Source: DATIYF01 sp035517775
GTDB taxonomy: Bacteria; Acidobacteriota; Terriglobia; Terriglobales; Acidobacteriaceae
Direction of reading: 5' to 3'
Length of the DNA: 24,855 nt
Assembly: GCA_035517775.1 (NCBI GenBank)
Contig: DATIYF010000078.1
Span: 1 to 24,855, forward strand
Shown: piece by piece, positions 1-8,159 of the stretch
Numbering within the stretch: the first letter of the stretch is position 1
How the letters are laid out: each line of letters begins with the position of its first letter
Notes under the pieces: generated by a model
Told to the model about the DNA's origin: nothing
The model's input: only the letters and a program-made list of their open reading frames with translations
The model's database searches: none
Program-made: the position numbers and the translations under genes

Positions 1-1
1 C

Positions 2-3000
2 GTCCTGCAATACGCTCACTACCAGCCTTATACCCACAGCCTGAATCTCAAGTTCACGGCCAGTCCCTCTTCCTTCTCGGTCCATCGGCTGAACTTTCGG
101 ATCGCATCGTCAAATCTCTCCTTGCAGGCGAAAATCAAGAACTTCGACCAGCCCACCGCAGACGGCACATACGAAATCACCATTCATCCCCAGGATTTCG
201 CCCAGCTCAGCCCGGGGGTAAGCGCGGCCGGCGACATAACGCTCTCCGGAAAAATTGGATATCAACGCGCTCCCGGCGGATCTGTTCTTCGAGGGGTGAG
301 CGTGGATGGCGTGCTCAACAGCGGCGGCCTGAGCACTGCCTCAAGCAGCGCAAATTTGAAAATTGACAGCCTTCATGCCCGCTACCAACTGGTTCACGGC
401 GTCTTTCAATCGCGGGGCATCGTTGCCAGGTTGCTGAATGGAAAAGTTACCGCCAATGTAATGGTGGACCATTTGGAGGCGGCGCCGCAGGCAAAAATCG
501 AAGCGGTGGTTCAGGGGATTTCGCTGGATGCGGCGCGGCGGGCGCTGGGTCAACCCCGGCTGCGGCGCATACCATTTGCCGGAACCGTAGATGGAGGCCT
601 GCAGGCGGCGTGGAGCGGCAGTCCACGCAACTTGAGGCTTACCTCTCATGCTGAAGTGCATGGCGAAACCTGGGCTTCCAGCAAAGCTTCCCAGCAGATT
701 CCGGTTGAAGGAACACTGCACGTTGGCTATGACGGTGCGCGGCGGCTCATCACCATCAGCCAGACCACGTTTCGCGCGGCGACGGTCACGCTGGCTCTGC
801 AAGGAGAAATCAGCGATCACTCTGACCTGCAGATCAATGCGAGTGCCCGCGACCTGAGCCAGGCCGCAAGCCTGGCCACGATCGGCGGCACTGCGCGCTC
901 TGCCGGCCTGGCGGAAATCTCTGGTTCGGCGACCCTGAATGCAGAAGTGCGCGGCTCCATGCAGAAGCCGCAGATCAGTGGCCAGCTTAACGCGCAGAAT
1001 CTGCAGACGCTCGGCAGCCGCTGGAAAACTGCAAGTCTCGCTTTCGCTGCTAATCCGTCTCGGGCCAGCGTGCAGCGGGCTTCGCTGGTTAACGCCGATC
1101 AGGGAAATGTCGCCTTCAGTGGAGAGGTGGGCTTGCAGCGTTGGTCCTATTCGCCTTCCAGCCCAATCGCAGCCAACCTCGCAATTCACCGCATGGCGGT
1201 AGCGGACTTGCAACATCTGGCCGGCTTGCAGTATCCGGTCACCGGAAACCTCAATGCCGAGCTCACGGTGAATGGTTCGCAGCTCAACCCCTCGGGCCGC
1301 GGCACCGTGCAGCTAACCAAGGCGACCGCCTATGAAGAACCGGTTCAGGATTTGACTCTCGCCTTCAAGGCGAGCGCTGGAACCCTGCACTCCACCCTTT
1401 CGGCAACCCTTCCGGCGGGAAAGGCCAACGCGGACCTGCGCTACACGCCGACAACCAAGTCTTATGCCTTCCACCTGGATGCTCCTTCGATCGTGCTGGA
1501 GAAGCTGCACGCCGTGGAATCACGAAATGCCGAGGTCGCGGGCACGGTGAAGGTTTCCGCCAGCGGCCAGGGCACTCTGGAGAACCCCAACCTCACAGTT
1601 GAACTGAAAGTGGCGAAGCTGGAAGTCCGGCAGGCTGCGATCACCGGCATCAAGGCGCAGGTAAATGTCGCCAACCACAAGGCGACGCTCGCTTTTGCTT
1701 CCGATGTGGCACAGGCGCACGTGGAAGGCGGCGGCACAATCAATCTGACGGGCGGCTACTATGCCGACCTGACCTTCAACGCGCCACCCATGCCGCTTCA
1801 GCCGTTGCTGGCCATCTACTTTCCCGCGCTGCCGGAGGATTTCCAGGGAGAGACCGAACTGCACGCCTCGGTGAAAGGACCGTTAGAAGACAAGTCGCAG
1901 ATTGAAGCTCACCTCACCATTCCAAGGCTTACCGCCGCTTACCAGCGGCTGCAGGTGGAAAGCGCGGGGCCCATTCGCGCCGATTACGAGCACTCGCTGC
2001 TGACCCTGCAGCCGGTCGAAATTCGCGGCACCGACACCTCATTGCGCCTGCAGGGAACTGTGCCCACGGCCGGTACAGCAGGCATGAATGTCCAGGCAAA
2101 GGGATCGCTGAACGTGCGCTTGATCCAGATTTTCCGCCCTGAAATCAAGAGCGCCGGATCAGTGGCTATTGAGGTTCGCGCCGCAGGGTCATTGCACGCG
2201 CCTGCTGTGGAAGGCCAGATCCGCCTGAAGGACGTAGCTCTTTCTTCTGCAGCGGCGCCCCTCGGCTTGGAAAAACTCGAGGGCGAGCTAGAGCTGACGA
2301 ACGACCGGCTGGAAGTGAAGTCCCTGAGCGGCCAACTCGGCGGCGGCCAGCTTTCGGCGGGAGGCTCCGTCACACTTCGCCCGGAGTTGCATTTCGATCT
2401 GGCGATGCAGGGCAACTCAATCCGTTTGCGCTATCCCGAGGGCGTGCGCACGGTGCTGGATACCAATCTGGCCTTTACCGGCACGGCCGCGGCCTCCGCG
2501 CTGACCGGGCGGGTCCTGATCAGCAGCTTGTCATTCACCCCCGACTTCGATCTCAGCCAGTTCATGGGCCAGTTCAGCGGAACCTCGGCGTCCACCACGC
2601 CGGGCGCGTTCGCCAATAATCTCAAGCTGCAGGTCGCGGTGCAGTCGTCACAAAACCTCAGCGCCAGCAGCTCGCAGCTGAACCTGACTGGAACTGCCGA
2701 CCTGCGCCTGATTGGAACTGCCGCCGAGCCGGTGATCATTGGCCGAGCCGATCTGACCTCCGGGGAGCTATTCTTCCGCAGCAACCGCTACGAGTTGCAG
2801 CGCGGGCTGGTCACCTTCGGCAATCCCACGGAAACCGAGCCCATTCTCAACGTTTCCGTCACCACCACCATTCAGCAATACAATTTGACCATCAACCTGC
2901 GGGGGCCGATGGACAGGCTGCAAACTTCCTACGTTTCTGATCCCCCTCTGGCCACTGCCGACGTTATTAATCTGATCGCGCGCGGGCAGACCACAGAGCA

Positions 3001-3328
3001 GGCAGGGGCGAGCACGGTGAGCCCTGATTCCATTCTGGCGGGGCAGGTGGCGGGTCAGTTTACCGGCGGGATCCAGAAGCTGGCCGGCATCTCCAGCCTG
3101 CAGATAGATCCGCTCATCGGGGGCAACAATCAGGACCCCTCCGCCCGGGTCGCGCTGCAGCAGCGGGTGACCAAAAACCTTCTGTTCACGTTCTCCACGG
3201 ATGTGACCCAGCCAGGCAGCGAGGTGATTCAAGGCGACTACCGGATCAACCGCCGCTGGTCGGTGAGCGTGGCGCGCGATCAGCAGGGCGGCATTTCCAT
3301 TGACGGCCGCTATCACACCAAGTTCTGA
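2..3328 (+). CDS. tamB: TamB-like translocation/assembly module protein, C-terminal part (5' truncated by window edge)
   Basis: The frame is open from base 2 with no stop, so the true start lies upstream and about 1108 residues are visible. The sequence is a long run of short, alternating beta-rich repeats, as in AsmA/TamB proteins, and its last ~350 residues match the TamB C-terminal (DUF490) pattern. They end in the typical barrel-proximal tail (YRINRRWSVSVARDQQGG, final residue Phe). TamB-type proteins span the periplasm as a hydrophobic groove and take part in outer-membrane protein assembly and lipid transport, usually with a BamA/TamA-type partner. No partner is visible here, but it could lie upstream. 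A TTG at 122 is an internal codon, not a supported start. The gene ends just before a strong terminator at 3374-3399. Family assignment is firm; the exact cargo is not known. Confidence 0.88.
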   Translation, partial: VLQYAHYQPYTHSLNLKFTASPSSFSVHRLNFRIASSNLSLQAKIKNFDQPTADGTYEITIHPQDFAQLSPGVSAAGDITLSGKIGYQRAPGGSVLRGVSVDGVLNSGGLSTASSSANLKIDSLHARYQLVHGVFQSRGIVARLLNGKVTANVMVDHLEAAPQAKIEAVVQGISLDAARRALGQPRLRRIPFAGTVDGGLQAAWSGSPRNLRLTSHAEVHGETWASSKASQQIPVEGTLHVGYDGARRLITISQTTFRAATVTLALQGEISDHSDLQINASARDLSQAASLATIGGTARSAGLAEISGSATLNAEVRGSMQKPQISGQLNAQNLQTLGSRWKTASLAFAANPSRASVQRASLVNADQGNVAFSGEVGLQRWSYSPSSPIAANLAIHRMAVADLQHLAGLQYPVTGNLNAELTVNGSQLNPSGRGTVQLTKATAYEEPVQDLTLAFKASAGTLHSTLSATLPAGKANADLRYTPTTKSYAFHLDAPSIVLEKLHAVESRNAEVAGTVKVSASGQGTLENPNLTVELKVAKLEVRQAAITGIKAQVNVANHKATLAFASDVAQAHVEGGGTINLTGGYYADLTFNAPPMPLQPLLAIYFPALPEDFQGETELHASVKGPLEDKSQIEAHLTIPRLTAAYQRLQVESAGPIRADYEHSLLTLQPVEIRGTDTSLRLQGTVPTAGTAGMNVQAKGSLNVRLIQIFRPEIKSAGSVAIEVRAAGSLHAPAVEGQIRLKDVALSSAAAPLGLEKLEGELELTNDRLEVKSLSGQLGGGQLSAGGSVTLRPELHFDLAMQGNSIRLRYPEGVRTVLDTNLAFTGTAAASALTGRVLISSLSFTPDFDLSQFMGQFSGTSASTTPGAFANNLKLQVAVQSSQNLSASSSQLNLTGTADLRLIGTAAEPVIIGRADLTSGELFFRSNRYELQRGLVTFGNPTETEPILNVSVTTTIQQYNLTINLRGPMDRLQTSYVSDPPLATADVINLIARGQTTEQAGASTVSPDSILAGQVAGQFTGGIQKLAGISSLQIDPLIGGNNQDPSARVALQQRVTKNLLFTFSTDVTQPGSEVIQGDYRINRRWSVSVARDQQGGISIDGRYHTKF

Positions 3329-3373
3329 AACTGGAACTAGCTCGGCATCAGAGAGTTGCGGGCCATAAAATCA

Positions 3374-3399
3374 GGGGCGCATGGAGCGCCCCTTTTTTT
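3374..3399 (+). terminator. Intrinsic terminator after tamB
   Basis: A perfect 7-bp GC stem (GGGGCGC, 5-nt loop, GCGCCCC) is followed directly by seven T. It lies 45 bases after the tamB stop. In the opposite direction the hairpin is followed only by a weak TGATTTTA tract, so it mainly ends transcription from the plus strand, in front of the convergent membrane-protein gene. Confidence 0.9.
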
Positions 3400-3421
3400 G
3401 CCACCTGAATGAATAAGCCGT

Positions 3422-3982
3422 CTAAGCGGCGGTTCGCATGTCTCTTACATTGCTGGTAGCAATTGCTTTGCCCGGCGCGGCCGCCGATGCGCCGCCAATC
3501 ATGGCGCCCAGCCATCCGAGAAAGAGGGCGATGAACGCAATCCATCCCGAGCCGGCAAACATGCCCAGCACATAGGGACTGGGAACTGCACCCACGAGGG
3601 CGGGTCCGCCACTCAGGCCGCCAAACAGGAATCTGCCTGACATGGTCAGCACCGCAGCCGCGACTATAGTGAGACCGAACATCGTCATGCCGTGCACCGC
3701 GCCCTCGCGGCGGCCATCCAGACGGGCAAGTCTACCGGTTACGTGACCGGCCACGAACATGGCGATCACAGTGAGTACGAGCGCCCAGATGCCGAGCCCA
3801 ATGTTAGTGGTCGCCGCCACTGAGGCGGTTGGGGCTGCGGGATGGGCCAGAATCGCGAAGCCTAGAAACCCGAAAACCGACCAGATGGCCACGAAAGTGA
3901 ACATGCCGGCCCAAATCGCACTCCAGTCTGTTGCTCGTGGTAAGTTTGGCAGGGTGTCCGTTCGATACGCAAGATCTGCCAT
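3422..3982 (-). CDS. Four-helix membrane protein of unknown function
   Basis: 186 residues. After a ~20-residue polar N-terminus there are four strongly hydrophobic segments, at about residues 22-46, 60-83, 96-117 and 137-167. Between them are small loops, including an Arg-rich cytosolic loop (residues 83-93, TGRLARLDGRREG). The last segment is rich in Gly and Ala. I do not recognise a named family with confidence; it resembles small YrzE/TIGR04086-like membrane proteins. A purine-rich leader (GGAGG and AGGAG on the minus strand just before the ATG at 3982) supports the start. It converges on tamB and is probably transcribed alone. No catalytic motif is visible. Confidence 0.75.
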   Translation of the reverse strand: MADLAYRTDTLPNLPRATDWSAIWAGMFTFVAIWSVFGFLGFAILAHPAAPTASVAATTNIGLGIWALVLTVIAMFVAGHVTGRLARLDGRREGAVHGMTMFGLTIVAAAVLTMSGRFLFGGLSGGPALVGAVPSPYVLGMFAGSGWIAFIALFLGWLGAMIGGASAAAPGKAIATSNVRDMRTAA

Positions 3983-4357
3983 CTCTCCTAATCCTCCATT
4001 TCTTTTGGAATCCTTCCCTGTCTAGTTAGATGGCCGCCGGCCAACTTCCGATGTCAGAGAATGGAAAGCACAAGCATGGCTTGAAAGACCGGCTCAGGCA
4101 AATGCTGTAAGGAGAAGCCGCTCTCCATACCTTCCGCACTGCATGCGAGACGGGGAGGCGGCAACGTCCGCTTAAATCACCGGCTCTAAGCAGCGTTGTA
4201 TCCCCATGCCGAGAACCGGCGACAACCGAGCTCATCCCGGCGTAGGCAACCCCGGTAAATCCTGCAGTTTGGAGCGATTTTGACTGTAGGGCGGGCCCGC
4301 GCGTGCCGATTTCTGCCTCTAAGTGGCGTGACAAACGGTGGTCCGGAGGAGAGAGAT
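3983..4357. other. 375-bp gap between divergent small membrane-protein genes
   Basis: No reading frame here looks like a protein; those present on both strands have Cys/Arg/Ser-rich shadow composition. An imperfect inverted repeat (CCGGCTCT near 4181 against AGAACCGG near 4217) could form a hairpin. I saw no match to a riboswitch or housekeeping RNA consensus. The region should hold the promoters of both flanking genes, but I could not single out convincing -35/-10 pairs. Confidence 0.4.
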
Positions 4358-4471
4358 ATGCAGCGTGACGGCATCCTTAAGCCCGACCCGTTGAGTGAGA
4401 TTATTCTGCTGGCGAGCGGAATTGTGCTGTTTGTGCCTATTCTCGTGGTGGTGTTGCTGGCGCTGACTTAG
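4358..4471 (+). CDS. 37-residue single-helix membrane protein
   Basis: A small open frame starts at an ATG preceded by a near-ideal ribosome binding site (GGAGGA at 4345-4350, 7-nt spacer). It encodes a polar 15-residue N-terminus with charges (MQRDGILKPDPLSE), then about 20 residues of uninterrupted hydrophobic sequence (IILLASGIVLFVPILVVVLL), and stops. The frame is open further upstream to 4280, but that part is Arg/Gly-rich without a ribosome site, so I chose the ATG at 4358. Size and layout fit a small bitopic inner-membrane protein, perhaps a subunit or regulator of a larger complex. No family is recognised. The SD plus clean hydrophobic segment argue that it is real. Confidence 0.6.
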   Translation: MQRDGILKPDPLSEIILLASGIVLFVPILVVVLLALT

Positions 4472-4600
4472 CCGATAAAAGGGAGAATAGCCACCGGCGC
4501 GGAGAGACGCAGTACCGCGTGGAAGGCGCGTCTTTCGCCGAGCGCCGCCAGATCAATTAATTCTGGAAGAGCATTTCTCTCCCTGCTAGACTCATCAGCA

Positions 4601-4846
4601 ATGACCAGCTCGCGCCAAGTCGTCGTGTATTCGCGCAAGGGATGTCATCTCTGCGAGATCATCAAAGAGACCTTGGGCAAGCTGGAGCGCCGGGGCGGCT
4701 TCACCTGGAGCGAGGTGGACGTGGATTCGGACGACAGCCTGCGCCGCCAGTTTACCGACGAAGTTCCGGTGGTCTTCATTGATGGGCGCAAGGCCTTCAA
4801 ATACCGCATGGATGAGCGTGAGTTTCTGCGCAAACTGGCCAGCTAG
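4601..4846 (+). CDS. Glutaredoxin-like thiol-disulfide protein (DUF836-type)
   Basis: 81 residues with a thioredoxin-fold layout: beta strand VVVYSRKG, then the redox motif C15-H-L-C18, a helix, a second strand (FTWSEVDVDSD) and the cis-proline segment EVPVVF with Pro56, followed by IDGRKAF. This is the usual order for the short glutaredoxin-like/DUF836 family, which reduces or transfers disulfides in the cytoplasm. No signal peptide is present. The ribosome site before the ATG is weak. The acyl-CoA synthetase follows 60 bases later but appears to have its own promoter. The specific reductant and partner cannot be told from sequence. Confidence 0.85.
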   Translation: MTSSRQVVVYSRKGCHLCEIIKETLGKLERRGGFTWSEVDVDSDDSLRRQFTDEVPVVFIDGRKAFKYRMDEREFLRKLAS

Positions 4847-4869
4847 AGTCCCCTCAGGGCGAAGCCTCC

Positions 4870-4898
4870 ATGACAAGCAAGACGCGCTCCTCTACAAT
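4870..4898 (+). promoter_or_regulatory. Sigma70-type promoter for a probably leaderless acyl-CoA synthetase mRNA
   Basis: ATGACA (4870-4875; 5 of 6 consensus bases) and TACAAT (4893-4898; 5 of 6) are separated by an ideal 17 bp. The start codon of the synthetase is at 4907, 8 bases after the -10 element, so the transcript would begin at or within 1-2 bases of the ATG. The gene has no clear Shine-Dalgarno sequence, which fits a leaderless message. Confidence 0.55.
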
Positions 4899-4906
4899 GC
4901 GGCGGG

Positions 4907-6475
4907 ATGCTGCGAACCGAACTGTACGCTGACCCGCGCGGCCGCTTCGTGCACGATGTGGTTCTGGAGAACTCTCAGCGCTTTTCCACCAAGACCGCGA
5001 TCATTGATTCATCCTGCAAGCGCCGGATTTCCTACGCAAACTATGGGGAACTGGTCGAGTCGGCCGCCTGCGGCCTGGTGGCCGCCGGCCTGAACCCGGG
5101 TGAGGTGCTTGCCATCTATCTCCCGAACAGTTGGGAGTTCTGTGTCGCTTACCACGCGTGCACCCTGGCCGGCGCCATTCCCACGTTACTCAATCCAAGT
5201 TATCGTGAGCGTGAAGTGCGCTATCAGCTGGAAAATTCCGGGGCAGCTTTCCTGATAAGCGATGGCGCCCTGCTGCAAGGCATCCATCTGGGCGGCCTGC
5301 CGGCTTTGCGCCGTGCTTACTCCACTCGCCAGCCGGTTGAGGGCGCCGAGCCGTTCGACAACCTGCTGAAGCCGGCCTCAGCCAGACCTCCCAGGCCCGA
5401 CAAGTCCTCGGAGCAAACTCTGGCAGCGCTGCCTTACTCCAGCGGCACAACCGGCCTGCCCAAGGGAGTTATGCTCTCTCACTACAACCTGGTGGCCAAC
5501 GTTTATCAGTTGATTGGGCCGCACTGCAGCGCCTTTGCTTGCAGCGATGTTGTCCTCTGCTTCCTGCCTCTCTACCACATCTATGGACTTAACGTTGCCC
5601 TGAATACGGCTTTGACTCTCGGTTCGACGCTGCTGCTGATGCCACGCTTCCAGGCTGCCCAGGTGCTGGACCTGATGGTCTCTGAGGGGGTCACGACTAT
5701 GCCCACGGTTCCCCCGGCTCTGAACGCTCTCTGCCAGGCGGCGGAAGCCGGTCAGTTCCCCGGGACGCACCGGCTGCGCTGGGTAAAGTCGGGTGCGGCG
5801 CCTTTGCCTCCTGAGTTGGCGCGGCGTTTTACTAATCTGACCGGCGTGCTGGTTTGCCAGGGATACGGAATGACCGAGGCTTCCCCGGTCACTCACGTTG
5901 GATATCTGGAGCCCGAACTCTACCGCCCGGAATCCATCGGCCAGCCTGTGGTGGAGACCGACTGCCGCGTGCTGGACGAATACGACCGGGAAGCAGGCCC
6001 CGGCCAGGCCGGCGAACTGGTGATGCGCGGGCCGCAGTTCATGCTGGGCTACTGGAAGGAACCGGGCGCCACCGCGGCCGCCCTGCGCGACGGCTGGTAT
6101 TGGTCGGGAGACATTGTTTCCCGCGACCAAAATGACTTTTACTTCGTTCTGGACCGGCGCAAGGAAATGATCAAGTACAAGGGATTTCCCGTCGCGCCGG
6201 CTGAGGTGGAAGCGGTGCTCATGGAGCATCCCGCGGTCAGCGAATGCGGGGTAGTCGGACGCGCCGATTCCGGCGCCGGGGAGATTCCCGTCGCCTTCAT
6301 CGCTCTTCGGGACACATTCCCCCCGGACCAGAAATTGCAGGAAGAACTGTGCGCCTTTGTGGCCGAGCGCCTTTCGCCCTACAAGCAGCCGCGCGAGGTC
6401 CGTTTTGTGGAGTCTGTTCCCAAGACGCTGTCGGGCAAAATACTGCGGCGCGAGCTGCGCAAGATGCTGGCCTGA
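4907..6475 (+). CDS. AMP-forming acyl-CoA synthetase (4-coumarate/fatty-acid CoA ligase-like)
   Basis: 522 residues, full length for the ANL superfamily, which activates a carboxylic acid with ATP to an acyl-adenylate and then forms the CoA thioester. Motifs occur in the right order: P-loop YSSGTTGLPKG (177-187), a His-containing substrate-pocket region (LPLYHIYGLN, 220-229), QGYGMTEASPVT (318-329), GYWKEP (381-386), SGDI (400-403), hinge DRRKEMIKYKGFPVAPAE (416-433) and the C-terminal catalytic lysine in PKTLSGKILRREL (Lys511). The hinge sequence RRKEMIKYKG and overall layout favour a 4-coumarate:CoA ligase or medium/long-chain acyl-CoA ligase over acetyl-CoA synthetase. No signal peptide, so cytoplasmic or membrane-associated. 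The acid used cannot be fixed from sequence. A promoter 8 bases upstream suggests a leaderless mRNA. Confidence 0.9.
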   Translation: MLRTELYADPRGRFVHDVVLENSQRFSTKTAIIDSSCKRRISYANYGELVESAACGLVAAGLNPGEVLAIYLPNSWEFCVAYHACTLAGAIPTLLNPSYREREVRYQLENSGAAFLISDGALLQGIHLGGLPALRRAYSTRQPVEGAEPFDNLLKPASARPPRPDKSSEQTLAALPYSSGTTGLPKGVMLSHYNLVANVYQLIGPHCSAFACSDVVLCFLPLYHIYGLNVALNTALTLGSTLLLMPRFQAAQVLDLMVSEGVTTMPTVPPALNALCQAAEAGQFPGTHRLRWVKSGAAPLPPELARRFTNLTGVLVCQGYGMTEASPVTHVGYLEPELYRPESIGQPVVETDCRVLDEYDREAGPGQAGELVMRGPQFMLGYWKEPGATAAALRDGWYWSGDIVSRDQNDFYFVLDRRKEMIKYKGFPVAPAEVEAVLMEHPAVSECGVVGRADSGAGEIPVAFIALRDTFPPDQKLQEELCAFVAERLSPYKQPREVRFVESVPKTLSGKILRRELRKMLA

Positions 6476-6641
6476 GGGCGCCGTAGCCGCACGCCCCTTC
6501 CGCCAGGCCAGGCATCTGAAATCGTTCCTGGGAGATTGAGCTTCTTTCCCGGAACTTTCCTCGCCCGCCCGCCGTATTCCTCAGTGGAAACTGACTTCCG
6601 GCTGTGCAGCACACCATACGCGCCGGACAAGGAGCCTTCCA

Positions 6642-6995
6642 ATGGACGGAAACATTATTGGTTTGGTGGCGGTCATCATGGCGCTCGGGATTCCCATTGC
6701 CGCCCTGTACACCTTTTATCGCGTCCGCAAACTGCGCACCGAAGAGCGCCTGGCAGCCATTGCCCGCGGAGCCAGCATTCCCATGGAGCCTGAACTTTCT
6801 GAGGGCGCCCGCTCAAGGCGCTCCGGCATTCTGCTGGTGGCAGGAGCCCTGGGCTACATTGCCACCTTCTCTCTAATCGCGCGCGCTGAGCCCGATGCCT
6901 GGAACGCCGTTGCTTTTGGCGCGATTCCGCTGGCGCTTGGCCTCGGCTTCTTCGTTGACTTTGCCCTGATTCGCCACGACCGCCGCGCCTCCTGA
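6642..6995 (+). CDS. Small membrane protein, DUF6249-like
   Basis: 117 residues with a good ribosome site (AAGGAG at 6629-6634, 7-nt spacer). A first membrane helix (about residues 5-25) is followed by a basic stretch, YRVRKLRTEERLAAIARG, and a short acidic linker. Two more helices follow (about 62-80 and 88-109), and the tail is basic (RHDRRAS). The pattern of a helix, then a charged 'RxxRxxERxxAIxxG' segment, then two helices is that of DUF6249-like proteins, often found near zinc-ribbon or anti-sigma genes; their function is not established. Assignment to that family is by pattern only. Confidence 0.72.
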   Translation: MDGNIIGLVAVIMALGIPIAALYTFYRVRKLRTEERLAAIARGASIPMEPELSEGARSRRSGILLVAGALGYIATFSLIARAEPDAWNAVAFGAIPLALGLGFFVDFALIRHDRRAS

Positions 6996-7312
6996 GAGAA
7001 GTTACTGAACCTGGGCCGGGCTGGCTCTCGAAGGAAGGGCCGCGCCCGGCCCAGCGCCTCAGTCATCCCGAAGCTCGAACAAAGTTACAATTCCTGAGCG
7101 GCCCTCCGTCCCCGTGCTAAAGTGCGTCCCATTTGATCTGCTCGTCGTTGGATAGTACGCCAATCGGCGTCCAGCTTGTGGGTTTGACGTCGGGGAATGA
7201 CACTCTGCAGTCCTCGCAGCCGGGCCAGGGTGTTACTTCCGATTGCAACGATTTTTTCCCGGCGATGATTCTCTGTTGGTAACTTGCATCCGGTTGGCGA
7301 GGTTACGCTAAA
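6996..7312. other. 317-bp gap with one strong hairpin
   Basis: Apart from the hairpin at 7011-7054, I see no gene. Near its right end, TTGCAT (7284-7289) and TAAAAT (7309-7314) could be a weak promoter with a long 19-bp spacer. If used, it would favour the GTG start of the zinc-ribbon gene at 7334. Confidence 0.35.
7011..7054 (+). terminator. GC-rich hairpin, possible terminator without T-run
   Basis: CTGGGCCGGG (7011-7020) and CCCGGCCCAG (7045-7054) are perfect 10-bp inverted arms around a 24-nt loop, 16 bases after the stop of the small membrane protein. No U-tract follows, so it may end transcription only with help, or stabilise the 3' end of the message. Confidence 0.45.
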
Positions 7313-8074
7313 ATGGCGTTCCTGAGGGAGCGCGTGGTTTGCAGTAAGTGTTCCACTAATCTGCCGGGAGATTCCGCCTTTTGTCCCAAGTGCGGCGAGA
7401 AAGTGGTGGCCGAGGCTCGGCCTGAGCCGCCTTCCCCTAACGGAGATCTGCGCTGCGCTCATTGCGGCGCCGCTCTGCCCGAGGGCTCCCGCTTCTGCCT
7501 GAAGTGCGGCGCGCGCATTGCAGTGGTGCCCCTGGGGGAGCCGGAATTTCCGCTTCGCCAGCCCCGTGGCAAGGTGCGCCTGACGGGCTGGTTTCTCCTT
7601 CCTGCCCTGGCCCTAGCCGTTTGGTGGCTGGCTAGCACTGACAATTCCGTGACCGCTGGATTCCAGAGAGCTTTTCACCGGGCCCACGAAGAGACCGTGG
7701 TGCCGGCAACTTTTTCCGTCGGGGCCCGCAGTTTTGCTTACTTCAAGTTTACGGTTCCCGCGTCCGTCGGCCAGATCGCAGTGAGCGGCAACTTCAGCGC
7801 TCAGGGCGATGGCAAGGATAAGGAGAAGGATAAGGACAACGCCGTGGAAGTGCAGTTGCTCACCGAGGATGGCTTTATCAGTTGGCAGGACGGGTACTCG
7901 GCGACCTCCTACTACACCAGCGGGCGGGTTACTCAGGGCGAGATCAACGCCCTGTTGCCGAACACGGCAGACACTTATGTATTTGTATTCAGCAACAAGT
8001 TCTCGCCAAAGGCAGCGAAGACGGTTCAGTCTGCCATCACCTTGCAGTACGAGCGCAGGTGGCCGGTCTATTAA
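7313..8074 (+). CDS. Double zinc-ribbon membrane-anchored protein
   Basis: 253 residues from the ATG. Two zinc ribbons come first: C10-x2-C13/C24-x2-C27 and C48-x2-C51/C62-x2-C65. A basic linker and one membrane helix follow (about residues 91-108, TGWFLLPALALAVWWLAS). The C-terminal ~140 residues are beta-rich and resemble an extracytoplasmic ligand- or carbohydrate-binding-like domain, with a charged insert DGKDKEKDKDN. The ribbons would face the cytoplasm and the C-terminal domain the periplasm. An in-frame GTG at 7334 (protein then begins VVCSKC) has its own GAGG site with 6-nt spacing and gives the usual ribbon-at-N-terminus form; it is about as likely as the ATG. Specific function unknown. 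Confidence 0.78.
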   Translation: MAFLRERVVCSKCSTNLPGDSAFCPKCGEKVVAEARPEPPSPNGDLRCAHCGAALPEGSRFCLKCGARIAVVPLGEPEFPLRQPRGKVRLTGWFLLPALALAVWWLASTDNSVTAGFQRAFHRAHEETVVPATFSVGARSFAYFKFTVPASVGQIAVSGNFSAQGDGKDKEKDKDNAVEVQLLTEDGFISWQDGYSATSYYTSGRVTQGEINALLPNTADTYVFVFSNKFSPKAAKTVQSAITLQYERRWPVY

Positions 8075-8159
8075 GTTCAGGGCCGGTGCAAACAGAGGCG
8101 ACTCATCCTGCGGCACCCGGTGAAAAGCCCTCCCAGGCAGGGAAGAGAGACCGGCGGAA

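Noticed and set aside
341..1216. Long minus-strand frame antisense to tamB
   Set aside because: Arg/Gln-rich shadow translation without domain pattern; the plus-strand TamB frame is continuous and clearly real.
5378..6229. Minus-strand frame of 283 codons inside the acyl-CoA synthetase
   Set aside because: Composition (many His, Arg, Gln) is typical of a complement of a high-GC gene; the sense frame has all ANL motifs.
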